The position numbers and the translations under genes were made by a program. Of a DNA stretch of 64,000 bases, positions 8,839-19,592 are shown piece by piece (the first letter of the stretch is position 1; each line of letters begins with the position of its first letter). The notes beneath the pieces are model-generated. The model made no database searches, had not been told where the DNA came from, and saw only the letters and a list, made by a program, of their open reading frames with translations. This stretch comes from Nakaseomyces glabratus (lineage: Eukaryota > Ascomycota > Saccharomycetes > Saccharomycetales > Saccharomycetaceae), in contig NC_088961.1 in NCBI RefSeq assembly GCF_010111755.1, positions 62,001-126,000 on the forward strand. The letters run 5' to 3'.

Positions 8839-10410
8839 ATGTCGTATCAGAGAGCGCTGAGACCTAGGAATACACCTCTGCCGGTGACGCCTACCAAGGA
8901 TGTTCCTGTGAATGTGGTGCCATTGAAGAGGACGAAGCTGGTGTTTGAGACGCCGATCCAGACCAAGAGACACAGGGAAGCGGAATCCCTGCCCTCGCCA
9001 GCGGCTTCCCCCAAGAAACAATGCGTGGGTGTGTCGCATGGTCTACTCTCATTGACTGCCCGTGTGAAGGCGTGCTTACAGAGATCAGCGTCTACGCAAT
9101 ACGATGACGTCTCTGGCTGTCTCGTCTCAAGGAGAACGCAATTCGACCAAGTGATCCAGTTCTTGAACAGTGCTATTTCTGAGGGTAGGAGTGACTCGCT
9201 GTACATAACAGGTCCACCGGGCACAGGAAAGACAGCCCAACTGAACTCGATCTTGAAACACAGGTTCACACCAGTGGCCAGCCCAGTCTCCCCATTGAGC
9301 GATATCACGAATTTACACGATTTTGTTCTACCAAACGGTAACGTTGAGAAAGTCGCCATTATTTCCATCAATTGTATCACTGTCAATGATCCATCCTCAA
9401 TTTTCAACAAGATTTATTTGTCCTTCCTAAACTCCGACGGCGGTAACCGTGCTGTCCCCCAAAGATACTCCGTCAAGACAATGCTAGACTTAAAGAACTT
9501 TATGACCAGATACGCGAGCGAAATGACCTTCATTGTCATCCTGGATGAAATGGATAAATTGGTTCACACAAACTCTGCATCAGTAAACGCCACAAAGGTT
9601 ATCTTCGAATTGTTTCTACTAGCAAAACTACCAGAGATCAAACTGTTGCTGATCGGTATCGCAAACAGTCTTGACTTAAAGGATAGATTTCTGTCCAGAT
9701 TAAACTTAAAACAGGAACTGCTACCAGAAACGGTGGTCTTTCAACCATATACTGCCGACCAGATGTACGAAATTATCAACCATCGTATCAACTCGGTTTT
9801 ACTGGCCACTGAGGAATCGCTTTTCAACCCCATGGCCATAAGGTTTGCAGCTAAAAAATGCTCAGGTAACACTGGTGATTTGAGAAAATTACTCGATATA
9901 TTAAGAAACAGTGTGGAAGTTATGGAGTTGGAGAGAATAACTGCTTCAAGAAGATGTGTCACCGATGAAAATGATAGACCTTTGCCAGCTGAGAATAAAC
10001 CTATGAAGGTTGGACTTCAACACATCGCCAAAGTGTTCACACAAATAAATAACACCCAGTCCACAAAATCAATGATTACAAAACTTAACATGCAACAGAG
10101 AATCGTGCTGTGTACCCTAATTCACAGACAGAAGATAGATATCTTTCAAGGTCATTGTACAATTGATGACGCCTACGATTATTACTTGAAGCTACTTCGC
10201 GGCTCAGAAAACTTTGTAGCTTTAAAGAGGAACGAATTTTTGGAAATCTGTAACGCCCTAGAGATGATGGGTGTTGCCACGATAACCACAGGAAGAATAT
10301 CAGGTAAGAGAAGAGGTATGGTGAAGTTGATCAAAGGTACTGTGGACAATAACGAATTTAATCAAGAGATGTCAAAGTTTGATATTTTGAAAGAGCTTTT
10401 GATAATCTGA
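8839..10410 (+). CDS. CDC6: Replication licensing factor, AAA+ ATPase that loads Mcm2-7
   Basis: The 523-residue protein has Walker A GPPGTGKT (125-132), Walker B DEMDK (236-240), the conserved SRLNLKQELLPETVVFQPYT region, the sensor-2 segment CSGNTGDLRKLLD and a C-terminal winged-helix domain. Cdc6 binds ORC at origins in G1 and loads the MCM helicase. The N-terminal 60 residues are basic and carry CDK-type sites (TPTK 17-20, SPKK 57-60), as expected for a protein destroyed through SCF-Cdc4. I start at the ATG at 8839; the frame is open further upstream but without an ATG. Synteny with YJL194W agrees. It is probably expressed at late M/G1 through the ECB and MCB sites. Confidence 0.96.
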   Translation: MSYQRALRPRNTPLPVTPTKDVPVNVVPLKRTKLVFETPIQTKRHREAESLPSPAASPKKQCVGVSHGLLSLTARVKACLQRSASTQYDDVSGCLVSRRTQFDQVIQFLNSAISEGRSDSLYITGPPGTGKTAQLNSILKHRFTPVASPVSPLSDITNLHDFVLPNGNVEKVAIISINCITVNDPSSIFNKIYLSFLNSDGGNRAVPQRYSVKTMLDLKNFMTRYASEMTFIVILDEMDKLVHTNSASVNATKVIFELFLLAKLPEIKLLLIGIANSLDLKDRFLSRLNLKQELLPETVVFQPYTADQMYEIINHRINSVLLATEESLFNPMAIRFAAKKCSGNTGDLRKLLDILRNSVEVMELERITASRRCVTDENDRPLPAENKPMKVGLQHIAKVFTQINNTQSTKSMITKLNMQQRIVLCTLIHRQKIDIFQGHCTIDDAYDYYLKLLRGSENFVALKRNEFLEICNALEMMGVATITTGRISGKRRGMVKLIKGTVDNNEFNQEMSKFDILKELLII

Positions 10411-10995
10411 AATTATAATCATAAAAAAAAAAAGAATATTTGCAATATGGTATTGCTTGAGATGGATGAAGAAGTTGCTGGACAACCTTATAGATAATTC
10501 TTTACCATCAAGTGCTATCACTTTCATTTCAGCTCATGCCAAAATGAGACCTGCTTGATACCATATTTCATCACTTGCATAATTTATAACAGCATAGATT
10601 TAAATTTAAATCACTTGTAACTAATCAATTATATATATATTATAGAAAGAACATCACTTAACAATACGAGCTTATATTGCGGAGCAATTCATTATTTGAT
10701 TTGACTAATCCCGTGATTGCCCATTTTCTTTATCAATCTGGCAAATGGAGGAAAATCACCACTATCAAGGACGCGCGAACAAGAAGCTTGAAAAAATATC
10801 AAAAATAGTCTAGGAAGCATAAGCCTGGCCATCTCACTTCAAAAAGTGATATAGCAAAATCTAGTGCATTTACTCCCCGACTCTTATAGAGTCAATAAGA
10901 TAGTAGAAGTCATCAACAAGTCGCAACTGTACAGTATTCAATCGGCCATCTAATTATTAAAGGAGAAATTGGTTGCTCATAGAGAAACATGAAAA
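10411..10995. other. Intergenic region between CDC6 and the YJL193W-like gene
   Basis: This 585-base A/T-rich region contains a poly-A tract just after CDC6 (about 10423-10434) and an ATTTAAATTTAAAT palindrome (about 10597-10610). No gene is seen. Confidence 0.4.
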
Positions 10996-12228
10996 ATGTT
11001 GACTAAGTTGCCACATTCTGTCCAGACAAATATCCATATCATAACACTATGTCTATGTTGGTATTTCATTAGCTCACTTGCATCACAAGTTACAAAACAG
11101 ATACTGACCATATGCCCTCTTCCCTTATTTTTAGGAGAATTTCAGTTTCTGTTCACAGCTTTATTAGCAGCTATTTCTTGTGCATTAGCCTTCAATTATA
11201 GATGGATCTATGATCTATTTCCTGAGGGCACATTTCCTAGGTACTATGTTACTATTCATGAACATGAAAATGAAAGGGATCAAGAAAGAATATATGCTAT
11301 TACTAGACCTTCCAAACATATTATAACTACCGTATTACCGCTCAGTTTTTTTCAATTTGTTGGTAAATATTTTGGCCACACTGCAACAGCATTAGTACCG
11401 GTATCAACCGTTGCCAGTGTGAAGACATTGTCACCTGTTTTTATTGTTATATTTCAGAAAATGCTGAAGATGCCAACAGTAAATCTGAATGTTAGAATCC
11501 TGACAAGTTTGGCCGCATTGATTTTTGGTGTGTGGCTAATTGTGAATGAAGATAACAAACAGAAGCTAGCTTCAAAGAAGAAAACACAACTGATTGATAC
11601 TGAAAGTGGTAGATCATCAAACTACGGTATAGTATGTGCAATCATATCTATGTTCATATTCGTCATGCAGAATATTTATGGTAAGAAGGTATTCACTTAC
11701 AAAAGGAACCATGAAAAGACAATGATTCCAAAGAAAAAGAGCATATACAACTTAGGCGATAATCCTAGCGAACTACCAATATATTCCGAAAGTAAAACCT
11801 TGTCGCCCAAAACAACGAAATACGATAAGTTAACATTAATGATTTATATATCTTTGGTTGGCTTTAGCCTGTCATTTTTCTGGTTTATGACGATAGAATT
11901 TTCAACTGTTTGGAGATATTTGTGTGGCTACACTACGCAGAGTGATGGCCAACCGTTGATAATTTCAACTATTCCATGGACTTTATTTTTACTTAATGGT
12001 GTATTCCATTTCATGCAAGCAATGATCACTTTTCACCTACTAGGAGAAGTATCAACTTTAACATACTCAATTGCCAACTTGATGAAAAGAATTGCAATCA
12101 TATCTGTTAGTTGGTTATTTGCCGGAATTCATGTTACCTTGTTACAAATAGTAGGCCTTTCCCTTAATGCAATTGGTCTTTTCTTATATGAAAGATATAG
12201 CAGCACCCAAAAACATGCCAATAAATAG
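10996..12228 (+). CDS. Triose-phosphate-translocator (drug/metabolite transporter) family membrane protein, YJL193W orthologue
   Basis: The 410-residue protein has about nine or ten hydrophobic segments and a central hydrophilic loop (about 230-275, lysine-rich). Family landmarks are the N-terminal LPLFLGEFQFLFTALL-type helix, ALVPVSTVASVKTLSPVF in the first half and STLTYSIANLMKRIAIIS near the end, typical of TPT/nucleotide-sugar transporter-like proteins. The S. cerevisiae orthologue YJL193W (402 aa) lies next to CDC6 and SOP4 in the same order. The substrate is not known; a secretory-pathway location is likely by family but not shown here. Confidence 0.85.
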   Translation: MLTKLPHSVQTNIHIITLCLCWYFISSLASQVTKQILTICPLPLFLGEFQFLFTALLAAISCALAFNYRWIYDLFPEGTFPRYYVTIHEHENERDQERIYAITRPSKHIITTVLPLSFFQFVGKYFGHTATALVPVSTVASVKTLSPVFIVIFQKMLKMPTVNLNVRILTSLAALIFGVWLIVNEDNKQKLASKKKTQLIDTESGRSSNYGIVCAIISMFIFVMQNIYGKKVFTYKRNHEKTMIPKKKSIYNLGDNPSELPIYSESKTLSPKTTKYDKLTLMIYISLVGFSLSFFWFMTIEFSTVWRYLCGYTTQSDGQPLIISTIPWTLFLLNGVFHFMQAMITFHLLGEVSTLTYSIANLMKRIAIISVSWLFAGIHVTLLQIVGLSLNAIGLFLYERYSSTQKHANK

Positions 12229-12524
12229 GTGTTGCATATTTTGTGATTGATATTATAATAGAAGAAAAACTCAACGAACTGGTCTTTAAACTAATTTAAC
12301 TGAGAATAATAATTACAATATTTGGCAGATCATTTATTCATGTCGTACATACAAACCACCAAAACATACATACATACTTCAAATTTAATAGAATGCTGCA
12401 TTTTTTTTTTTGACATACACTACTTTCCCTTCTATCTACATATCATTGATATTTTGTATAAACTGTCCAATATTCTCATAATGAAGTATGGAATGTAAAA
12501 AAGGAGCTAGAGTAATATTTACAT

Positions 12525-13259
12525 TTATTCCTCCTTTACCACATACTTCTCTCTTTGCTTTTTTCTTGCTTCTTCTTTCATAGCTCTTGCTGTTTCTGGA
12601 TCAAGCTTTTCAACTAAATATGGGAATGTCATCAGAGCCAAGAGAGTAATGACTGCGGCTATTTTCCACTTAGAATTCAAAATTCCTGCCAATGGACCAC
12701 TCTGCAATAATCCTACATTTCTTTGTTGCAAATAATCTCTGAATGGAAGCATCTTAGACATCTTTATGGATATGTAAGGTAAAGCATCCATCTCTTCTAA
12801 CTTGTCAGGGAAGTGAATATCTTTGGAGGGGAAATATTCTCTACCAAAATAGTTTCTAAATGCCTTCAATTGCTGTTCGACCTTTCCAGTAGTCTCATTG
12901 AAAATATTTGTCACTTCCACCAGAACCCTTTGTGGAAGGAGGTTGAAATCTCTAGAGCTTGGAGTCATAACGAAATAGGTACTTTCATTGACGCCATGAT
13001 TTATGGGTACATGATTAAATTCAAAAGTCCCGTTTTTATCCTTTATTCTAGTGATCTGATGGAATGGCTTGTCCGCAGAGTAATTTCCTATTTGGTATAG
13101 CCTAAAGCTGCACCTAGGAATCATATAAGCACTAATATCGATCTCACTTAATTCCAGACGCCCTTTTATAGAGACCTCGTTGTTCCTCAAGTCTTTCACG
13201 TCTTCGGCTCTGATTACACCTAGAAGTAGCACAAACAAATATATCACACTTTTCCACAT
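12525..13259 (-). CDS. SOP4: ER membrane protein complex subunit 7 (Sop4/Emc7)
   Basis: The 244-residue protein starts with a cleavable signal peptide (about 1-18, MWKSVIYLFVLLLGVIRA). A lumenal beta-sandwich-type domain with four N-X-S/T glycosylation sites follows, then one transmembrane helix (about 199-216) and a short charged cytosolic tail. Emc7/Sop4 belongs to the EMC, which inserts membrane proteins; SOP4 was found through ER quality control of mutant Pma1. I use the ATG at 13259 because the upstream frame has no ATG and only this start gives the signal peptide. Gene order matches YJL193W-YJL192C. Confidence 0.9.
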   Translation of the reverse strand: MWKSVIYLFVLLLGVIRAEDVKDLRNNEVSIKGRLELSEIDISAYMIPRCSFRLYQIGNYSADKPFHQITRIKDKNGTFEFNHVPINHGVNESTYFVMTPSSRDFNLLPQRVLVEVTNIFNETTGKVEQQLKAFRNYFGREYFPSKDIHFPDKLEEMDALPYISIKMSKMLPFRDYLQQRNVGLLQSGPLAGILNSKWKIAAVITLLALMTFPYLVEKLDPETARAMKEEARKKQREKYVVKEE

Positions 13260-14023
13260 TATATTTTTTGTTATAACTCTGTATTTAAATGTTATGATTC
13301 GGTATAAAACCAAAAATTGACTGTACCTGATGTAATTTAGTAACCCTTTACCCTATACTCTCTCAATTCTCACCGGTTTTCTTCACGAATTTGACTAGAA
13401 TTCAGAGTAATATCTGTTTTTGCTTCCAATACCACTACTAGTAATGCTACCAATCTTCTAATGGTAAGAATTTTCAGCAAGTACTGGTATTGCTACTCTT
13501 TAATTAAACTTGTATGTGTGCCACCTTTTTGCACTGCTATTGTATTGTGCTGGATTACCTGAGTTTTGCTCTTTTCGAGAGGACTGGACTTCAACATCAT
13601 CGTGATATACGTACATATCACATGATTTGGTCCAGAATGATCCCAAACAAGAATCGTCAACTTAGATCCAAAAGTATCCCCTTTAGGTAATATATACCCA
13701 TAATAGGAAATGACCACCATATTAGGAAATTTGGTAAGTCACATAAATCAAAGATGTTTGGAAACACCCATACATCATCAAAAAATAGAATTTTGGGAGG
13801 ACTAGTTTACACAACAATTACAAGCAGAGCAATGACTTACCCAGATAGGATAAACGTTGTCATCGCGCAAAACTGGAATTTTTGCTGGGAATTTTGCAGA
13901 GCCAAGAATCCAAATTGGTATATAAAGCCATGGCGGGACATCTCTCTTTCCCGCATTAGTTATCACTGCTCTCTCTTCACATTTGGTAGCTGACCAAGAA
14001 AACAAAACTCAATATACTTAAGA
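13260..14023. promoter_or_regulatory. Divergent SOP4/RPS14B promoter region
   Basis: This 764-base region contains a perfect Rap1 site (13764-13775) placed for RPS14B. A 75-codon ATG ORF (13493-13720, minus) has no recognisable similarity and I do not call it. Confidence 0.55.
13764..13775 (+). promoter_or_regulatory. Rap1 binding site upstream of RPS14B
   Basis: ACACCCATACAT matches the Rap1 consensus ACACCCRYACAY at every position and lies 260 bases upstream of the RPS14B ATG. This is the usual arrangement for yeast ribosomal-protein genes. Confidence 0.75.
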
Positions 14024-14999
14024 ATGGCTAAAGGTACGTTAAATGGGGTGATTTCCTGTGAAAAACCAGATAGTTATTCTTATAAGGACATTGAGATTTG
14101 TGCGTTTGAATGTGTTTATTCACTTCTTTGATTGATATTAGTTTCTGAAGCGCAATTGCAGGTTTTCTTATCTAGAACTTCAATTGAATGCGTGGTGGAG
14201 ACTAATGTTGTCAGAAGTGGTTTTGTCATGTTTGACTCGTGATAATAATCGTTATGCTAGTCTCAAGTATACTGTTGCTATACTAGTGATGATAAATCGG
14301 TTACTGCACGAGTCTGTGACTGTACTAATACCTTCCAATCACAATCTCACAACTCTTATAAGATCAAAAAATAACGTAAAAAATATCTGCGCTTTCACTT
14401 GTATAAAATAAATATTGTGCTGAGAACGGCATTACTAACAATAAGCTCTCTAACCGAGAATGTAACCGAAGTTCGGATATGACAGAACAGAAAGATCATC
14501 CACAACTATGGTCAACGAAATCATGTAGATGGTTACACTGTTTATGTCGCCATGCCGCTCCGTACAATTCTTAGGTAAGTTGTAATGTACAGACCTTGTT
14601 CAATCCCGTGACGCTTCCCAAGTCTTTGGTGTTGCTAGAATCTACGCTTCCTTCAACGATACTTTCGTGCATGTTACCGACCTGTCTGGTAGAGAAACCA
14701 TCTCCAGAGTCACTGGTGGTATGAAGGTTAAGGCTGACAGAGATGAGTCCTCTCCTTACGCTGCTATGTTGGCCGCCCAAGATGTTGCCGCTAAGTGTTT
14801 GGAAGTCGGTATTACTGCTGTCCATGTTAAGATCAGAGCCACTGGTGGTACTAGAACCAAGACCCCAGGCCCTGGTGGTCAAGCCGCTTTGAGAGCTTTG
14901 GCTAGATCTGGTTTGAGAATTGGTAGAATCGAAGACGTTACTCCAGTTCCATCCGATTCCACCAGAAAGAAGGGTGGTAGAAGAGGTAGAAGATTGTGA
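14024..14999 (+). CDS. RPS14B: Cytosolic 40S ribosomal protein S14 (uS11), two exons
   Basis: Exon 1 is 14024-14033 (ATG GCT AAA G) and exon 2 is 14593-14999. Joined, they encode 138 residues, the exact length of yeast Rps14. The start is [17 protein letters not shown] and the tail is the very basic [13 protein letters not shown] needed for 18S processing. The intron falls inside codon 4, the position used in S. cerevisiae RPS14. Codon use is strongly biased, as expected for a highly expressed gene. Uncorrected reading would start at an internal codon near 14667 and miss the first exon. The position between SOP4 and SWE1 supports RPS14B (YJL191W). In S. cerevisiae this paralogue is autoregulated by Rps14 binding its own pre-mRNA. 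Confidence 0.96.
14034..14592 (+). other. RPS14B spliceosomal intron (559 nt)
   Basis: The 5' splice site is GTACGT (14034-14039). The only branch-point consensus, TACTAAC, is at 14433-14439. The 3' splice site is CAG ending at 14592; it is fixed by the protein frame and by homology. The branch A (14438) to 3' AG distance is about 154 nt, unusually long, with CAG decoys at 14483-14485 and 14488-14490 and TAG decoys at about 14526 and 14572-14574. Possible stems TGTAACC/GGTTACA (14461-14467 with 14531-14537) and GTACA/TGTAC (14562-14566 with 14586-14590) would sequester them. Confidence 0.85.
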
Positions 15000-15192
15000 T
15001 TGGTCTCTGATATATATCGTACTTACCTCACATTTTCCAACCATGCCACTACTTACTTGCCTGTGTATGGTTTATTCCAATAACTTTAATTTTAGCATTT
15101 TTAATTCAATCTTCATTTAAATAACTGTACTATCATTTTCATTCGCATTATAAATTTTTTTTACTTATTCGTTACTCATAATACTACTGTTA

Positions 15193-17823
15193 TTACTGGA
15201 AAAACTCTGGCCTAGGTCCATAATCATCCTCTTGAACAATGGCACCTGCTTTTCTAGTCATCTCTACATACAAACATTCTTCAGTATGCAAAATTTCATC
15301 GGCGCTAGGACGTCTTTTGTAGTTCGGCTCTATCATCCACTTGACGATGTTATCAAGTGATTCTCCATCGATAAGGAACTTAGGAACCCAAGCTGGTATA
15401 GAATCTCTCGAGTGTTGCTTTTCTGCGTTGATATTCGAGTTTAGCTTGTTGGAAACTTTGGTTGTGGAAGAATGGGGGAGATCCAAGACTGGGTTTGAGT
15501 TTCCTTCGAAGGCGTTGGAATCAATCTGAGAAAGTACTTCACGGTTATAATCCAACAACCCTGAGTTACCTTTTTCAACTTTGGTGACAGAAGAAAATAA
15601 AGACTCTGAGTGAATATCTGTTGAACTCAAGCGTCCAGCATCGGATAAATCACCTGAGCGTAACTTGTGCCATGCATTACCATTGTCAGGTAAAATAACA
15701 TTTGCCGCTATCTCAACCATAATCAGACCCAATGAGAATATATCAGCTTTAAAATCATATACTGAGTCGGTAATTATTTCAGGTGCAATGTATTCCCTGT
15801 CACCTTCATTCTCAAAAGACTTGTCAGTTAATGGCAAATGAGTAGCCATGCCGAAATCTCCAATTTTTAAGTTACCCTCGAATGTGATAAATATGTTAGC
15901 CGGTTTCAAGTCGAGATGCACGACCTGACAAGAATCATGTATGAAACGTAGACCAAGGCAAATTTCAACCATGATTTTCCATATTCTCCAGTCCTCTAGT
16001 TTAGTTTTCTTTGACACCACTTGCTCTTGCAAAAATTTATCTAAACTTCCATTTTCGTAAAAATCAGTCATAATATAATATGAGTCCCCATATTTCCAGG
16101 ACGTTATATAATCAATAATGTATTCCTTGCCTTCTTCATCAAGATTTGTCGATTGAAACTCTGTTAATAAATTGATTTCCTGTAAAATTCTTTTAATGGG
16201 ATTCTTTTTGTTGATTTGCATTGATTTTATTGCAAACTTCTTATTAGTTTCAGGATCAACAACATAATAAACTGTAGAAAAAGGTCCCTGCCCAATAATG
16301 GAAATATCCTCAAATTTCTTCGATAAATGCATATCAGGGTTTTCTTGATTATGTATCTTTTTCTTTGAGCTCAATGGAGATAAGCCATCGAATGAAGACA
16401 ATTCCTCATTCAGGTATGGATTTGCTAATTTATCAGTCATCTTCGCACCAGCAATAGACTTAGTTCTTGTTGGTGTCAGAAGGCTTTTCACATCATATGA
16501 CGACTCTACGGTAATTAAGTGATTCACGTTACTTTTAGTGGAGATTTGACTATTGTATTTGGGTGATGAAATATGCAGGGATAATCCGCAATTTTTATCT
16601 CTTCTGTGATCATCAGCCTTACCAGCAGGCGGTACACATTCATCATCAGCTTCAGACTCGAAAATAGTAGGGTGGTTCTCTTTGTTATTGTTCCGATTTT
16701 CTTCTTCATCATACAGATCGTTTGTAAATTGTAGAAGACTATTAGATAATTCGATATTTTTTAGTATTACAGAATCCCTAGATTTTTTTATCTTTTTGTA
16801 TGAACCTTTGTGAGTGGAATCCGGCGTATTAGATTCTGAGTGCAATGGCCTAACATTATTTTGTTTAAAATCCTTATTGTTGCTTTTTTGTCCTTTTGAG
16901 AGCTGTAAAGGAGAGTCATCCAAGATACCAGTCGAGTTATAAAACTTATCATGAACTGGTGTCTTATTTAGAGATGGAGAGAATAAAAACGATGTATGAC
17001 CTGTCGTTGAATTTCTGTAATTCAAAGTAGAAAATTCAAGAATACTGCTATCTGCTACTCGAGATGCGCTTGAAAAGGTATTACCAGTATCTATGAAAGG
17101 TGATTTCTTAACAGGTGTATTAGGTACAGCTAATTTTTGTGCTGTGTTGAGTAAACTTTTTGGTTTCAACCCAGAAGTTTCGAAGGCGGAAGGATCCGGT
17201 TTCGCAATTTCAAAATCTGGATGGTTCTTGCTAGTATTCCTAGGTGTTTGTGTGATTATTATATTCGCTTTATCCAATGGTTTCCCGTGCTTTTTGTTTT
17301 GTTTTGGCATCCAACTCCATTTTTTAAGAGTCTCTGGGTTATTAACGAATGGTGACAACTCACTCTTGGAAGAGTTAGATGAGCTTGAACCGTTGTAGTT
17401 AAAAGGTGACCAATCATTTAAACACGTTTCCATGTTGAAATTTTTATTCTCTGTCTTTGAGTAATCAACAGTGGTCTTTGTTATTGCAGGTAGTTGTAGT
17501 CTCGTGTTGCTTGAAGGTATTCCAAAATCCAAACCTTGTCGTATTCTGTTGTTCTTGGATGGTAACGTTTCTTCTACTTGATTATGCGAGTTTGAGATAG
17601 ACAAGTTCAATGTAGCCACACTTCTTGTCATTGAGTTATTAGAATATGGATAAAACTTCAGTCTATTAGAGCCATTGGGACTATTATATGAATTCATTTC
17701 TTCATCATCCATAGAAGACGCATCGTCGTTGTTCTGAGGCGGGTCATCAGGTACCATCCCATCACTCCTTTGATCGAAATCATAGTATATACCGAGTCCC
17801 TTCCCAAATTCACTATTCTCCAT
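15193..17823 (-). CDS. SWE1: Wee1-type protein kinase, inhibitor of Cdc28 at the morphogenesis checkpoint
   Basis: The 876-residue protein has a long low-complexity, Ser/Asn-rich N-terminal region (1-500) and a C-terminal kinase domain. The glycine loop IGQGPFSTVY starts at 510, the catalytic lysine is in FAIK (K533), the catalytic loop is HLDLKPANIF (636-645), GDFG is at 655-658, and the Wee1-type EGDREYIAPE follows (673-682). A Ser/Asn-rich insert (about 715-805) interrupts the C-lobe. Swe1 phosphorylates the conserved tyrosine of Cdc28 and delays mitosis until the bud has formed. Slightly longer than S. cerevisiae Swe1 (819). Gene order matches YJL187C. An SCB-like CACGAAA (18367-18373) lies upstream. 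Confidence 0.95.
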   Translation of the reverse strand: MENSEFGKGLGIYYDFDQRSDGMVPDDPPQNNDDASSMDDEEMNSYNSPNGSNRLKFYPYSNNSMTRSVATLNLSISNSHNQVEETLPSKNNRIRQGLDFGIPSSNTRLQLPAITKTTVDYSKTENKNFNMETCLNDWSPFNYNGSSSSNSSKSELSPFVNNPETLKKWSWMPKQNKKHGKPLDKANIIITQTPRNTSKNHPDFEIAKPDPSAFETSGLKPKSLLNTAQKLAVPNTPVKKSPFIDTGNTFSSASRVADSSILEFSTLNYRNSTTGHTSFLFSPSLNKTPVHDKFYNSTGILDDSPLQLSKGQKSNNKDFKQNNVRPLHSESNTPDSTHKGSYKKIKKSRDSVILKNIELSNSLLQFTNDLYDEEENRNNNKENHPTIFESEADDECVPPAGKADDHRRDKNCGLSLHISSPKYNSQISTKSNVNHLITVESSYDVKSLLTPTRTKSIAGAKMTDKLANPYLNEELSSFDGLSPLSSKKKIHNQENPDMHLSKKFEDISIIGQGPFSTVYYVVDPETNKKFAIKSMQINKKNPIKRILQEINLLTEFQSTNLDEEGKEYIIDYITSWKYGDSYYIMTDFYENGSLDKFLQEQVVSKKTKLEDWRIWKIMVEICLGLRFIHDSCQVVHLDLKPANIFITFEGNLKIGDFGMATHLPLTDKSFENEGDREYIAPEIITDSVYDFKADIFSLGLIMVEIAANVILPDNGNAWHKLRSGDLSDAGRLSSTDIHSESLFSSVTKVEKGNSGLLDYNREVLSQIDSNAFEGNSNPVLDLPHSSTTKVSNKLNSNINAEKQHSRDSIPAWVPKFLIDGESLDNIVKWMIEPNYKRRPSADEILHTEECLYVEMTRKAGAIVQEDDYGPRPEFFQ

Positions 17824-18776
17824 CTTAAGGCACGTCCACTTAGCTATTGGTATCTCTTATTCAAATTTTAGTATGCGTATTATGGTGTGGATAAACAAAC
17901 AGAACGAGTGTATGACTTTGGCGTTATTTGAATGCCAGTTTTCGATTATTGGAAGTGCAGGCCAAACCAACAGAATATATCTCAGCGATAGTACTATATG
18001 AGCTAACGACTGCTTGATCGACCTTTGTTTGTTATAATTACAACTGCCTTTAGACAAATTAAAGCATTACCTGGTTGTTGTTTTTTCCAATATAAAAGTT
18101 AATAGCAAGCAACAATATATTAAAGGGTATTGGAAAAAAAAGGATTTATGATGTATCTCTGTTGATCATAAACAAAATCCAGTTAATGGGATTATCCTTT
18201 CAGGATTAACATCGAGTTCTTCATATTAAGAGCTGTTCTTGGCTTTTTCTAAACTGAAATGCAATGGGAAGGGTGACGCCAAAATTTGCACCAAGAGAAA
18301 TAAGTTTAAAATGCAGTGAGGACTAAAGCTTGTCTTTTTTTTCGGTTATGATGCATAACACCAAAACACGAAAATGTTAGATATTCGAAGAAAACAAAGA
18401 AACAATGGGCTACTTAGAACAGAGGTGTGATCGAGAGTAATAGAAGGAAAGACAGTTGACCACCTCCGCCAGAAAATAACTATCTTAGCCCACACTTCAA
18501 TCCGTAGTGCAATGAGTGAAACAATTCTGTTTCACAAGAACAAGAGTGAAGAGAGGAAGCCCAGAAATGAAACGCCAAAAAACTGATTTAAAAAAAAAGG
18601 AAAATAGAAAAAAAACGATTTTCGCGTTTCATTTCCCCACGTGTTTAATAGTATCCTTTAACGAACCATCCAACATCTTTCGTAGATATACACACTTCAC
18701 GTGATATGATCTCAAATCTTGTACCCCAAAACAACATAAAATCAAAAGAGTCACAAACAAACTCCGCAGCATATTT

Positions 18777-18820
18777 GTCGGTACAGGGTCGGTACAGGGT
18801 CGGTACAAGGTTGGTAACAG
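18777..18820. repeat. 11-bp tandem repeat, four copies
   Basis: Units GTCGGTACAGG at 18777-18787 and 18788-18798 are perfect, the third (18799-18809) differs at one base and the fourth (18810-18820) is degenerate. Confidence 0.8.
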
Positions 18821-19513
18821 TTCTCAGTTGAGTTAGGATGTTGAAAACCAAGCGAAGCGAGTAACTTTTTCACCTTGAAATGCGCGATGAGATGTATACC
18901 TCCCCGGGATCCCAAGCAAGTAGCCGCCCAGCACAACGTTCCATCCAACGCAACGACATAGCTGACACAAACATCTAAGCCTTTTGACCCAGTATCGCAA
19001 TGGCTTAGTTCTATAACAGCGTAGCAACATTTTCGTTGGCTGACGGCAGTATTTGCAATATGTCTAAGACACAACCGCGCGTTAGGTATTACCACCCCCC
19101 CACCCCCAGTGAGGGTCCACAGAAGATAAGGTGGTTTCCCAGATCCGAGATGCATCGCAAGAAATTACCAAAAAAAAAGAAAGAAAGAAAAAACAAGGCT
19201 TGTAGTGTCCCTGTCTAGGGCATCTGTTGCAGAGGGGCGCAACCCTCCTTAATATTCTGTGAATGAATAGGCAAAGAATTAATTTAAGAAAATAAAAGTA
19301 AGCAGAGAACAGGGGGAGAGGTGGGGGGCTGCACTTCTGCAGTCTTTTAATCAGATTAGTAAATCACTGCAAGGAAAGCTCTAATAATGCATAGAACACC
19401 GTTACGGCAGCTGATTCTTCCTTCTCGAAGCACTACTAGTGTTTGTGTGGAAGCAAAAAAAAAAAAGCAACTTCTATTTCTCATAAAATGGGATCTAAAG
19501 AGGAAGTCCTTTG

Positions 19514-19521
19514 TCCGCGGA
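19514..19521. promoter_or_regulatory. Pleiotropic drug response element (Pdr1-type), distal
   Basis: TCCGCGGA is a perfect match to the palindromic PDRE consensus TCCRYGGA, 372 bases upstream of the RTA1-like start codon. Confidence 0.6.
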
Positions 19522-19592
19522 GCTTTGTGATCACGGTGATCTCAAGAAGGGTTTTCGTCTCTTCCAGTGTTTTCTCTTACTGGATTGCCTAC

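Noticed and set aside
13493..13720. 75-codon ATG ORF between SOP4 and RPS14B
   Set aside because: Lies in the ribosomal-protein promoter region and resembles no family.
18975..19010. CTAAGCC...GGCTTAG inverted repeat as a snoRNA-like hairpin
   Set aside because: Only a 7-bp stem and no box C/D or H/ACA pattern that I can place.
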